Shown here: one piece after another, positions 45,095 to 56,396 of the stretch
Position numbering within the stretch: the first letter of the stretch is position 1
Layout of the letters: every line of letters starts with the position of its first letter
NCBI GenBank assembly: GCA_018287875.1
Contig: JAGVVL010000015.1
Location: forward strand, 3,812,535-3,876,534
Direction: 5' to 3'
Source of the DNA: Nigrospora sphaerica
Taxonomy: Eukaryota; Ascomycota; Sordariomycetes; Amphisphaeriales; Apiosporaceae
Length of the DNA: 64,000 bases
Position numbers and translations under genes: made by a program
Notes under the pieces: model-generated
What the model saw: only the letters and a program-made list of their open reading frames with translations
Database searches by the model: none
What the model was told of the DNA's origin: nothing

Positions 45095-45535
45095 CCTGGT
45101 GACAGAGGTCGGATAACACGAGGAGCCTAGCCGCGCCTGCTCAGGAATTTCAGGTCGTGATTGGTCTCTTGGTGAGGCCACACATGAATTACCACAGCTA
45201 ATACATGCCACATCCATGTCTAGCTGAGAGCTAGTTGATGTACCGCGCTACCTAAAAGTAGTTAGCTTAATTGGCGAATCCCGTGATTTCCGTACCTTCC
45301 TACCATACAGAAATCTCTGTAGGACGCCTCCCACACTGAAAAATTTAGTTCGCCAGATTTCTTTTCAGGGCACTCGGATCCAAAGCCCCTCTGCTTTCGG
45401 AACAACCATCCACTTCCACCGGCTTCGATACAGATATCCGATTCTTACGCCCCCATCCCCCAGTCTTGGACCACTACGCTAGAAGCTTCCGCTTCCACCG
45501 GCTTTCTGCTTGAGCTTCGGATCATATCTTTTGGA
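45095..45535 (+). repeat. Duplicated upstream region of the Zn2Cys6 gene
   Basis: About 440 bp match 56397-56832 with roughly a few percent differences, for example the block TTAATTGGCGAATCCCGTGA and the block TTAGTTCGCCAGATTTC. In the other copy this block ends about 50 bp before the start codon of the transcription factor. Here it runs straight into a LINE tail at 45536, so the gene itself is missing. Confidence 0.9.
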
Positions 45536-46290
45536 CCGCTTTATTTATTTAATTATTATTCTTACAACTAGCGACCTTTCTAGGCCATGAGGACCCCCTG
45601 CGTATCTAAGCCTAGGAAAACCGTCCCGGGCTCCTGTCCGGTCGGGTGAAAAACCTGGGTTCCTCTGCGTCGTACCGCTTCCTTCTGCTGTCTGACCTGC
45701 CATACCGAGATCGGACTCAGCGTGCCCGCTTCCTAGCTGATGAGCTGATTTGCAAGCTGAAACATGTCCAGCCTTCCCGAGCGGAGTAGCCATCTCGCGA
45801 TAATTCCTGCTTTTCCCGGGGAGTCGAGCATCCTGTCCATATCTATCGGTTCTCCTAAAGCTCGGATAAGGTGTTCTCGTCGTTCTCTTTCCCATGGGCA
45901 GAAAACGTGGATATGCCGGACAGTCTCCTTGCCTTGACCGCAGTCGTACGATGGGCTATCGGAGCCTGGGACCCTGCGCTTAAAGAGGAAGTCTCGCAGT
46001 CCAATCTTTCCGGTCCTTGCTTGGACGAGGATGGAGCTTTTGGCCTTGTGGAGTCCCTTATGAAGCTTGAGGACGTGCTTGTCTGGTGGCTTCTTAGTTG
46101 CTGTCGGGGCTCACGCTTTTTGCTGCTGCCGTCTCTGGAGCCAGTCTCTCTCTTCGGCCTTATTTTCTGTGTCTCCAGCTAGTCACTTGTCTAGCCACCC
46201 CTTGCGATCGGGAACGTAGGGACCTCTCGGTCTGCGCCGGTGGGTCGGTCTCCTTAGGATCCATCTGGCTGCGCTATCGCAACTGGCTTG
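45536..46290 (-). mobile_element. LINE copy 9, 5'-truncated and diverged
   Basis: The tail (AAT then AAAT units) lies at 45541-45563. The 3' UTR and ORF2 C-terminus follow on the minus strand up to about 46285 (region AARWILTR). Several indels break the frame. Confidence 0.88.
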
Positions 46291-46708
46291 GATATTTATT
46301 TATTTATTTATTTATTGTTCTTACGCCCTGTGACAGACAGACAGACAGACAGACAGATGTATTATCGCCATACTGGGACAGTGTCCCGCCTCCCGAGGGG
46401 CATCTGGCGTGCGAGAGTCTATCTACATATACACGAGATATCCCGCATGTCAAGCCCAATGGCAAACCTTTGGTCGAACCGTCTCCGTGGCTCCTCCGTG
46501 CGAGCTCGTTCCCGGCGCTTTCTCCGTCTGGATAGCTACTGCTTCATGTAAAGTGCCCTCTACGGCCCACCAGTGGTGGGCATATGTATTCATAGTATTT
46601 CGTTAGCGACACGAAGAGCACGAACTTCTCCGGGTCGTGTATCAGCCGTTGCCAGTATTCCTTTAGGGTTTTCGGTTCGGGGTCGAACTTTAGCCATCGG
46701 GCCTGGTG
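46291..46708 (-). mobile_element. Possible 3' end of a second retroelement family
   Basis: On the minus strand this ends GGGCGTAAGAACAATAAATAAATA. The tail is like the LINE tails but the upstream sequence is different, with a GTCT/GACA microsatellite at 46331-46358 and an open stretch encoding FDPEPKTLKEYWQRLIHDPE. A second LINE family is the simplest reading. Confidence 0.4.
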
Positions 46709-46848
46709 TTATTATTATTATTATTATTATTATTCTTACACCTAGCGACCTATTTAGGCCATGAGGACCCCCTGCGCATCTTAGCCTAGGAAAACCGTTC
46801 CAGGCTAACGTCCGGCCGGGTGAAAAACCTAGGTTCCGCTGCGTCGTA

Positions 46849-48708
46849 ACGTAATCGATAAGCGAGTGCAACAGACAAGTGAATGCAACACTAACCAAAT
46901 TCTACGCGACACTTGCACTAAAACCAAGATTCCATCACAACCAAAGATGCAGCATAGGAGCGACGAAAAGGATATAATCCTAGCCATTCAGGCTATGGAA
47001 AGAGACCCGGAACTTAGCGCCCGCGCCGCTGTAAGGCTTTACAGCGTGGACCATACAACCTTATGTCGCCGCCGGCGCGGTCGCCTTTCGCGGCGCGATT
47101 CTATACCGAAATCACGAAAACTGACGGACCTAAAGGAATCAACAATTGTTTAATACGTTCTCGACTTAGACTCTCGCGCTTTCCCTCCAAATCTCGCTCG
47201 CGTGGGGGACATGGCTAATTAACTGTTACGCGACCGCGACGCGTCACCGGTTAGCAAGCGCTGGGCTACAAACTTCGTAAAACGACAACCTGAGCTCCGG
47301 ACGCGTTTAAATCGAAGATACGACTACTAAAGGGCCCAGTGCGAAGATCCAGACGCGATAAACGCGTGGTTTCGGCTTGTACGGAACATAATCGCGAAGT
47401 ATGGCGTATAGGAAGCGGATATCTATAACTTCGACAAGACAGGCTTCATGATCGGCGTCATCTCCACAGGCATGGTCGTTACAAGCGCTGAAAGGCGCGG
47501 AAGGCCGAAGATAGCCCAACAAGGCAATCGGGAATGGATCATAGTGATTTAAGGCGTCAACTCCCAGGGCTGGGCGATCCCGCCATTCATCATCGTTGCC
47601 GGCAAATTCCACCTCGCTTCCTGGTACGAAGATAATCAGCTACCTAAAGACTGGCGGATTTCCGTCAGCGAAAACGGCTGGATAACAAACGAGCGAGGTC
47701 TGGAATGGATTCAACACTTCGACCAACACACTAAAGGGCGTATAACCGGGGCGTATCGTCTTCTCGTCCTCGACGGCCACGAGAGCCACCACTCGACCGC
47801 TTTCGAGCTCTATTGCTAAGAAAACAGGATTATTACTTTATGCATGCCCGCACACTCGTCCCACCTCCTTCAGCCGCTTAACGTCGGTTATTTTGGTCCG
47901 CTCAAGAAAGCATACGGTCGACAAATCGAAGAGTTGATACGTAGGCATGTTACCCACATCATAAAGGCTGACTTCTTTCCGGCCTTCTATGAAGCATTCC
48001 GAAACGCTTTAACTGCTCAAAATATCTAAGGAGGCTTCCGAGGAGCTGGCCTTATCCCTCTCAGTCCAGAAAGTGTCATATCGAAGCTGGATATTAAGCT
48101 ACGTACGCCGACGCCACCGGAGTCGGTCGCAGAACTGCCCACGCCATGGCTTTCTAAGACACCTGACAACCCGATTAAAGCAACTTCGCAGACGCAATAT
48201 ATTAAGCGTCGCATCTCGCAGCATTAGAATAGCTCGCCGACGTCAATTTATCGCTCGATTAACCAGCTTACGAAAGGAACGCAGGGTATAATACACTAAG
48301 TCGCATTACTCCGCGCCGAGGTATAAGACCTTCGACGGGCAAATGAGACGCTAAGTAAGCGTCGTAGGGCAAAAAGGACACGTTTATAATAAGGAGGATC
48401 CCTGACGCTATAAGAGGGATAAGACCTTGTAAGACAAACAGGCCCTCTACAGGGTTTACAGCAAGACGAGGAGGAGGACTGTATCGTTATCGGGGGGGTT
48501 CAGCCGAGGCAACAGCGCTGTAGACGATGTGGAAATGGAGGCCATAATGCACGTACTTATGAAGCTGATGCCGGTGTATTTCAGGAAGGGGATTCGGAAT
48601 AAATTAGCTTAACTTAAGCTTTTTTGGTTAAGATATAACGATAATAGTTCGGTCGGTGGGATTTGGTGTTGCACTCACTTATCTGTTGCACTCGCTTATC
48701 GATTACGT
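46849..48708 (+). mobile_element. Pogo-like element B
   Basis: It is 1860 bp with the ACGTAATCGATAAGCG inverted ends, flanked by TA (46847-46848 and 48709-48710). It sits in the LINE 3' UTR on its left and meets ORF2 sequence on its right. It is closer to C than to A (for example GACAAGACAGGCTTCATGA in B and C against GACGAGACAGGCTTTATAA in A). Confidence 0.93.
46947..48602 (+). pseudogene. Pogo-like transposase B, in-frame TAA/TAG but no frameshift
   Basis: This is the same frame as in element A, from the ATGCAGCATAGG start to the end GDSE and TAA. I count 14 internal stops, 12 TAA and 2 TAG, and the reading frame stays aligned with the element at 59791-61651 from beginning to end. The Asp motifs NFDKTGF (the Glu after the first Asp is Lys in B and C), LDGHESHHS and LLQPLN are visible. 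Nine Trp codons are kept. It is non-coding under the standard code. Confidence 0.85.
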
Positions 48709-48710
48709 TA

Positions 48711-49818
48711 GTCCACTTCTCTCGAAGACGGAAAGGTCCGGACACAAAGATAGCCTTAGAAGGCCACGAAATCGAACCAGAAGACTCCTGCCGCGTCCTT
48801 GGCATCCAGGTGGATAGACGTCTCCGCTGGGACGTCCATATCCAGTCAATATCGAAGAAGATGGCGACGCAGGTCTACGCTCTAAACCGGATAGCCGGCT
48901 CGACGTGGGGCGCGTCTCTCCAACGAGCCCGCCAAGTCTATACAGCCGTCATACGGTCTGCGATAGGCTACGGAGCTTCAGAGTGGCACCGCCAGATCTC
49001 GAAAAATAGAGCCAAGGCACTCAACGACGCCCAGACAGAGTGCCTCCGAAAGGTCACAGGAGCTTTCAAAGCCACGGCCACCGCAGTACTAGAAACGGAA
49101 GCTTACGTGTCCCCCTTAGACACGTGGCTCAACAGAAGGGTGGCGGCATCGGAAGAGAGGCTCCAACAGCCGCGTATCGCATCACTCATCCAAGCGAGAT
49201 GCGAAAGCGCAGCTAGATGGATTCTAACAAGACCGACTCGCCGGCGCAGACCGAAAGGCCCCGACGCTCCCGATCGTAAGAGGTGGCTAGACGAATGGCT
49301 AGCTGGAGACTCAGCACATAAGGCTGAGGAGAGAGACTGGCTTCAAAGATGGCAACAAGCGCAGCAAAATCGAACAGCACGAACCCCGGCAACAACTAAG
49401 ATGCCGCCAGACAAGCACGTCCTCAAGCTCCATAAGGGACTCCACAAGGCCGAGAGCTCCATCCTCGTCCAAGCGAGGACTGGCAAGATTGGGCTGCGAG
49501 ACTTCCTTTTTAAGCGTAGGGTCCCAGGCTTCGACAGCCCCTGGTGCGACTGCGGTCAGGGCAGGGAGACCGTCCGGCATATCCTCGTTTTCTGCCCACG
49601 GGAAAGAGAAAGACGAGTGCATCTCGTCCAAGCTCTAGGAGGACCGGTAGACACGGACAGGATGCTCGACACCCCAGGAAAAACAGGAATTATCGCGAGA
49701 TGGCTACTCCGCTCCGGAAGGCTGGACATGTTCCAGCTAGCGAATCAACTTATCAGCTAGGAAGCGGGCGCACTGAGCCCGATCTCGGTATGGCAGGTCA
49801 AAGAGTAGATAGAAGCGG
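48711..49818 (+). pseudogene. LINE ORF2 3' part, inverted segment
   Basis: This starts GTCCACTTCTCTCG, exactly the base after the TA at which element C interrupts ORF2, and continues through the knuckle CDCGQGRETVRHILVFC to the stop at 49758-49760 and the 3' UTR up to GAAGCGGTA. Its 1050 coding nt plus the 5' part at 53819-51683 and one TA sum to 3189 nt. Confidence 0.92.
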
Positions 49819-49820
49819 TA

Positions 49821-51680
49821 ACGTAATCGATAAGCGAGTGCAACAGATAAGTGAGTGCAACACCAAATCCCACCGACCGAACTATTATCGTTATATCTTA
49901 ACCAAAAAAGCTTAAGTTAAGCTAATTTATTCCGAATCCCCTTCCTGAAATACACCGGCATCAGCTTCATAAGTACGTGCATTATGGCCTCCATTTCCAC
50001 ATCGTCTACAGCGCTGTTGCCTCGGCTGAACCCCCCCGATAACGATACAGTCCTCCTCCTCGTCTTGCTGTAAACCCTGTAGAGGGCCTGTTTGTCTTAC
50101 AAGGTCTTATCCCTCTTATAGCGTCAGGGATCCTCCTTATTATAAACGTGTCCTTTTTGCCCTACGACGCTTACTTAGCGTCTCATTTGCCCGTCGAAGG
50201 TCTTATACCTCGGCGCGGAGTAATGCGACTTAGTGTATTATACCCTGCGTTCCTTTCGTAAGCTGGTTAATCGAGCGATAAATTGACGTCGGCGAGCTAT
50301 TCTAATGCTGCGAGATGCGACGCTTAATATATTGCGTCTGCGAAGTTGCTTTAATCGGGTTGTCAGGTGTCTTAGAAAGCCATGGCGTGGGCAGTTCTGC
50401 GACCGACTCCGGTGGCGTCGGCGTACGTAGCTTAATATCCAGCTTCGATATGACACTTTCTGGACTGAGAGGGATAAGGCCAGCTCCTCGGAAGCCTCCT
50501 TAGATATTTTGAGCAGTTAAAGCGTTTCGGAATGCTTCATAGAAGGCCGGAAAGAAGTCAGCCTTTATGATGTGGGTAACATGCCTACGTATCAACTCTT
50601 CGATTTGTCGACCGTATGCTTTCTTGAGCGGACCAAAATAACCGACGTTAAGCGGCTGAAGGAGGTGGGACGAGTGTGCGGGCATGCATAAAGTAATAAT
50701 CCTGTTTTCTTAGCAATAGAGCTCGAAAGCGGTCGAGTGGTGGCTCTCGTGGCCGTCGAGGACGAGAAGACGATACGCCCCGGTTATACGCCCTTTAGTG
50801 TGTTGGTCGAAGTGTTGAATCCATTCCAGACCTCGCTCGTTTGTTATCCAGCCGTTTTCGCTGACGGAAATCCGCCAGTCTTTAGGTAGCTGATTATCTT
50901 CGTACCAGGAAGCGAGGTGGAATTTGCCGGCAACGATGATGAATGGCGGGATCGCCCAGCCCTGGGAGTTGACGCCTTAAATCACTATGATCCATTCCCG
51001 ATTGCCTTGTTGGGCTATCTTCGGCCTTCCGCGCCTTTCAGCGCTTGTAACGACCATGCCTGTGGAGATGACGCCGATCATGAAGCCTGTCTTGTCGAAG
51101 TTATAGATATCCGCTTCCTATACGCCATACTTCGCGATTATGTTCCGTACAAGCCGAAACCACGCGTTTATCGCGTCTGGATCTTCGCACTGGGCCCTTT
51201 AGTAGTCGTATCTTCGATTTAAACGCGTCCGGAGCTCAGGTTGTCGTTTTACGAAGTTTGTAGCCCAGCGCTTGCTAACCGGTGACGCGTCGCGGTCGCG
51301 TAACAGTTAATTAGCCATGTCCCCCACGCGAGCGAGATTTGGAGGGAAAGCGCGAGAGTCTAAGTCGAGAACGTATTAAACAATTGTTGATTCCTTTAGG
51401 TCCGTCAGTTTTCGTGATTTCGGTATAGAATCGCGCCGCGAAAGGCGACCGCGCCGGCGGCGACATAAGGTTGTATGGTCCACGCTGTAAAGCCTTACAG
51501 CGGCGCGGGCGCTAAGTTCCGGGTCTCTTTCCATAGCCTGAATGGCTAGGATTATATCCTTTTCGTCGCTCCTATGCTGCATCTTTGGTTGTGATGGAAT
51601 CTTGGTTTTAGTGCAAGTGTCGCGTAGAATTTGGTTAGTGTTGCATTCACTTGTCTGTTGCACTCGCTTATCGATTACGT
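49821..51680 (-). mobile_element. Pogo-like element C, inverted relative to B
   Basis: It is 1860 bp, flanked by TA (49819-49820 and 51681-51682), and nearly identical to B. On the minus strand the same dead transposase frame runs from about 51582 to 49927, with the same stops as B. It interrupts LINE ORF2 just after the codons for KYH. Confidence 0.93.
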
Positions 51681-51682
51681 TA

Positions 51683-53819
51683 GGTGATATTTCTGGACTG
51701 CGAAGGTCATGCCGTGGCTGACTGCCCATTCTTTGCAGACCCTATGAGCGGCTTCTAGCCGCTCGCAGGTCTGCTCTGGGTTTAAGCCGAAGCCCACGAG
51801 GTTTGTGTCGTCTGCGAAGGCTATAGTGGCTATCCCTGGTACAGCGCGGAGGGCCTTGTAGAGACCGGCTGTATAAAGGCAGAAGAGGATAGGCGATAGG
51901 GGTGAGCCCTGCGGGACGCCTGCTGGGACTGGGATCTCGTCCGATTCCTGGCCGTCGAAGAATAGCGTAGTGGACCGGTTAGATAGGAAGCTTCGGATCC
52001 AGCTGATAGTCCATATAGGGACCCTCAGCGCTCGCAGGTTAGCGAGGAGCCTTCCATGGTCGACGGAGTCGAAAGCGCCTGAGATATCTAGCGATAGAAG
52101 GGTTGCTGCACCTCCATGTTTCCAGGCTGTGCGGACTAGGTCCGTTAGCAACCGCAAGGCCGTTTCCGTAGAGCGGCCTTTCCGGTTGCCCATCTGTTCG
52201 TCCGGGAGCAGTCCATTCTCTTCGGCAAAGCTAGCTAACCGTTGCGCTAGTAGGCTCTCGATCGCTTTCCCTGTAGTGTTAAGCAGCGCGATAGGTCTCC
52301 ATCCGCCGGCTTGGTGGTACTCGTTTGGCTGCTTTCCTGGCTTCCGGAGGATAACGGTGACTGCTTTGCGGAACGCTCTTGGATAGTATCCTATATGCCA
52401 GCACGCTTCCGCTAGGGAGGCCAAGGCCTGGAAGAGGGGCTTTCCTAGGCGTTTAAGGAATCCGTTCGGAAGCTGGTCTGGTCCAGGTGCCTTCCACTGG
52501 CCTGCCTTAGTAAGGACGTCTTGGACTTGTTCTGCTGTCACCTTGCCGTCCATATCGAGAGGCGCTGCGAGCCGGTTCGTTATTCGGAAGCCGCTGTACG
52601 TAGCCTTAGGGAGGGGATAGAACCTCTCTCGGAAGGCCTCTGTTTTCTCCTTATGGGTCGTTGCTTCGCCTCGCGGTGTGTGGAGCGTAGGGACGGCTGG
52701 AGGTAGCGGCGGCGCGGCTCCTTCGGTTCTGGCCCATCTCGCGATGTTCCAGACGCCAGCTGGCTGGCTAGAGGCCTCGTGGAGCATGCCTCTCCAGGTC
52801 GCTGTCTTTGCGGTGCGGATCGTTTTCTTTTTTGTAAGGGATGCTTGCCGAAGGGCTCGCCAGGCTGCGTCTGTCCTGTCGGATAGCCATGCTCGCTGGG
52901 CTCGTCTCTCCTCCTCTATAGCTCTTTTTGTGTCATGGTTCCACCAGGCCTTGCCTCTCCCCTTAGAGTGCCGGAGGGGGGCAACCAGATCGGCTATTCG
53001 AGTTAGCTCCTTAGTTAACGTCTCGGTGTAGCTATCGATTTCCTCTGGTGTCTCGAGTAGCCCTGGCTGCGGAAGGTGTGTCGCCTCGGCCCTCGCTTGG
53101 TTATAGTCAGCTGTTTTCCAGCTGCGCCGTGGCTTATTCTGGGGGTCGTTTTGAGGTCCAGCCACGCGTATCACCTGCGGGAGGTGATCGGATCCAGCAT
53201 ATGGGGCATACCCGTCGTAGGCACCTCGGAGATCGTCCGTGGCCCACGCTAAGTCGATCGTGGAGTCCATGCACCCTCTTCGAGTCCATGTTGGTGTTCC
53301 AGGGGGCGTGATGAGCTGGAGTCTCCAGGATTCTGCTAGCTGGAGCAGCTTATCGGCTGCCTTATGGGATCGGACGTTGTATCCTCCCCAGACGGGGTGG
53401 TGGACGTTAAAGTCTCCTACGAGGACTGTTCGTCCTGGCTGGGGACCGGTAAGGAGGGCTTCGATAGCTGGCAGGTCTGATCTGCTAATCGATCCAGGAG
53501 GAGGCGAGTATACGCAGATGACTGTTATAGGACAGTCTGGCAGCTGGATCGTGATATTGCACCTATCTGACTGCGCCTTAAAAGTCCACTGCGCTGGGGG
53601 GTGCTTCTTATTAATGTAGATGCAAGCTCTGCCTCCCTCGGCGGCATAGAGAAGGTAGTACGGGGAGGATCTCGGGCAGTAGGTGGTCGGCATATGTGGG
53701 TTTCTCCAGGGCTCTTGGATAGCTAGGATATCGTACTCTTGGGAGATAGCATCGACTGCCGGGATCTGTGCTTTCTTGCTTTTCTGCGTGTTCCAGTGTA
53801 GGATCCTTAGCGCTGTCAT
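51683..53819 (-). pseudogene. LINE ORF2 5' part (copy 10)
   Basis: From ATG 53819 this gives 712 open codons: APE endonuclease (WNTQKSKK, GDFNVHHPVWGG, GSDHLPQ) and reverse transcriptase through FADDTN to KYH, where element C cuts in. No nonsense codon is seen, so copy 10 had an intact ORF2 before the pogo-like insertions. The start overlaps the ORF1 stop as ATGA. Confidence 0.92.
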
Positions 53820-54205
53820 GGTCGAGCGTGGATGCTGTTTAGTGTTGACTCCGGTGTTTCGATGACCATCTTGTCTGTCTCTTCGTGGGTTCTGCTGCGG
53901 GCTCTGCCGGTGCTTCTAGTACGGCAGCTGGTTGCTCGACGCTTCCGCGGCTGTACTGTCTGCCAGTCCTCGGCTGTTGGCTTAGGGGGTTCTTGCGAGG
54001 GCAGTGCGAATCCCTTCGGTCTCGTGATATAAGCAGCCTTGGCGATCTGGACCTGCTGCTGGCAGACTGGTCACTCCTTAGACCACGCAGTGTGTGGTCC
54101 TCGGCATGCTGGACAGCGGTACCGGCTCTTATTCTCGGCTTCTGGGCATTCTTTGTCGTCATGCTTTGTTGAAGAGCAGAGCCCGCACCTGCGTGCGTGG
54201 TGCAT
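53816..54205 (-). pseudogene. LINE ORF1 C-terminal fragment (copy 10)
   Basis: On the minus strand this encodes a knuckle-region tail with the PACRGPHTAW-type segment and a Ser/Arg-rich end. The LINE homology stops near 54205 within the knuckles, so copy 10 is 5'-truncated in ORF1. Confidence 0.8.
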
Positions 54206-54522
54206 TACTGATCATTCTCACAAAGTTAGTTGTTTATTTTGAATGAGTCTAATCGTTGGTACATCCAAAAGCTCTCATCCCCCCATCCCGAAACACACTG
54301 AAGTACGGCAGCGAGAGAGAAAAGCAAGTCCCAAGAGAGCTGGTCTTGCATGCTTTGGAGCCAACTTCCTATCGAGTATGAATTGATGTCATCACATTAT
54401 TGATTTATGCGATGCTATTGCTGTTTTCTTGGATACAAGCCTTCGTCTCGCGTGTCCAGACCACTGCGGAGCGGTGCTGCCGGTACGGGCAATAGAAAAC
54501 CACCGTCGCCGCTGACCTGTCT
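54206..54522. other. Spacer, no gene seen
   Basis: This is the region between the LINE 5' truncation and the 3' end of the hydrolase gene. No motif is recognised. Confidence 0.4.
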
Positions 54523-55834
54523 TTAGCTGCTTTCGGCATACTTCTTCACCATATCCAGCAGCTTCACCATCCCGAGTCAGCAATTTCCTCAAAACAGGGG
54601 CCGTGTAGCATGCTTCGAGCAGCGAGTCTCAGACCAGGACGGCAGAAACAAGATTCATGGGAGTAAAACGGGAGGGGTCTGTGCTTGAAAGGACAATAAA
54701 GAACACCAGGTGTGTGCTTACCGCGTCGCTGACTTCTTTCGGATGCGTCATGTTGAGGAAATGCGCGCCCCCTTGGAGCAAGTCAACCTTTGTCTCCTTG
54801 GCTCCGGTGAACAGCTTGATATGCTCTTCGGGGATCTGCTTGCTGTAGACCGGATCATCGGTACCCTAAAGAGTCACTCGCGTCAGCCCGTGTAGTTCGC
54901 CCATGACCACTCGACGGGTGGCCGGGGCTCTGGGCCCAGGTAGGGGGCTCTTTGCACTTACATGCAACCAGTGCACGGGGCATTGCACGTAGGGCAGGCG
55001 GAAGATGAGGCCGTCGCGCTCGACGAGGCAGATGGTGGCCATCTTGAGCCGCCGGCGCGCCTCGTCGCCCTTGTACACGTCCCGCAGTGTCTGAGTCCAG
55101 AACTCGACGTTGGCCGGCGTCGCGGCTGCGCCGAAGCCGGAGTGCACGATGGAGCCGACCCAGTCGTCCTCGACCGCCCAGCCGGGCGTCGGCCGGTCGC
55201 TCGTCCACCGGTCCAGGAACGGCTTGACGAAGGTGGCCGGGTCCCAGCAGCCCTGCTCGCGAGACCGCGCCGTCTCGGCGTCCATGGAAGAGCCGAGGAT
55301 GAGGATGCCCTGGATCTGTTGTTACTTGCCGTCAGCCCCCTGTCTCTTTGCGGTGACTTGTGCGTGGCGCTATCGGGGCCGAGGGCCCTTTGGTCCGGGT
55401 CGAGATTACCCCCCGTTCGAGCCGCCGACCGAGTCAGCTCGCGCCCCGGCACCGTTGGGCTTCCCACTTACCCGGCCGGGTTCCAACAGGGCCATGCGTG
55501 TCACGATCCAGCCACCCTGGCTCGTGCCGAGGGCAAAGGCCTTCTCGATGCCCATTTCGTTTAACACCTGAAGCGCCATCATGGCCGTGTCCCAGTAAGT
55601 GAAATGCTCGGCGATGCAGGACGTGGAGCCGTGCCCTAGCGGCTCAATGGCCAGCAGGTTCATGACGTTGGTCAGCCTCTTGTCCCCCAGCTGCTCGCGG
55701 TACAGCGCCGCCGTGGTACACATCGAGTTGACGAGTACACATGTCGGCTTGGTGGCATCGTAGGTATTGTTGGACAGCGCATAGCCGGCCTCGAGGCCGA
55801 GGTGCGGCAGCTTGATGGTCTGACACGACGCCAT
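54523..55834 (-). CDS. Alpha/beta hydrolase, four exons
   Basis: From ATG 55834 (MASCQTIKLPHLG), exons 55834-55472, 55315-54962 and 54865-54722 join in phase across GT/AG introns of 156 and 96 bp. The nucleophile elbow GTSQGG has Ser105 as likely nucleophile. The acid is probably in GTDDPVY and the histidine in GGAHFLNM, so a complete triad is present. A terminal exon near 54523-54580 with a KLLDMVKKYAESS end fits, but its acceptor is not resolved. Exon 1 starts without a signal peptide, so a cytosolic esterase or hydrolase is likely; the substrate is unknown. It is divergent from the Zn2Cys6 gene, about 1 kb away. Confidence 0.85.
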
Positions 55835-56396
55835 GTTGATCAAAAGGCGCTGTGATTTCGCGATAGCGGCTCGACCAGTATACAATAGGATGACAGAGAC
55901 AGGCTATTTACTTCCTTCCCCAGGTTGGAGGGGAAACGCCTCTTTAACATACCTCTATTTATACTCAACCGCTTACTACATCGATCGCTCAGGGTCCGTC
56001 CGTTATGGAGCCAGAGGGCGCAAAGTTCCTGGCCCTTTACGTCGACGGGCCTGGTTGAATCGGTTCAAAGCTGCCCATAAAACCAAGGCCGGCTAGGTTA
56101 GCAACTGAACCAAAACCTCCCCTAGCAGCGCTCCAGTCCCGGTCTCCGTAGGCGACGCAGCGCAGAGTCCCCGCTGTACCTTACCGTTTATTAGCCAAGC
56201 GACACGTCAGTAACGGCCAAGCGAAGGCGTCCCGGTCCGACTTTGGGGTTCTGGAAACTTCTCTGCACGAGCCAGTGCAAGAGACTATACCAACCAGCCA
56301 GCACCCGCTTAGTGGCGTGGCCAGGCTGCCGGGCGGCCGGAAGCGAACACCCTTCCTGGATTGCGACATTTCCACACGCATCTTGGCGGATCGGAC
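55835..56396. other. Divergent upstream region, no gene seen
   Basis: This is shared upstream space of the hydrolase and, further right, the Zn2Cys6 gene. No gene is recognised in either strand. Confidence 0.4.

Larger units (their letters stand above)
46709..54205 (-). mobile_element. LINE copy 10, split and partly inverted
   Basis: This is one LINE on the minus strand from the ORF1 knuckle region (54205) to its AAT tail (46709-46731). It carries two pogo-like elements, B (46849-48708) and C (49821-51680), in opposite orientations. The LINE segment between them (48711-49818) reads on the plus strand. Reversing that segment joins the minus-strand pieces exactly at TA sites on both sides and gives an ORF2 of 3189 nt, the same length as in copy 4. 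Confidence 0.92.

Noticed and set aside
46947..48602. A changed nuclear genetic code in the organism
   Set aside because: Host genes such as the NmrA-like gene and the secreted-protein gene appear to end at TAA at sensible positions and the LINE ORF2 ends at TAA or TAG; stops limited to transposons fit point-mutation decay better.
54962..55571. Plus-strand frames of 150-200 codons
   Set aside because: They are antisense to the alpha/beta hydrolase exons, which have a catalytic triad and matching intron phases on the minus strand.
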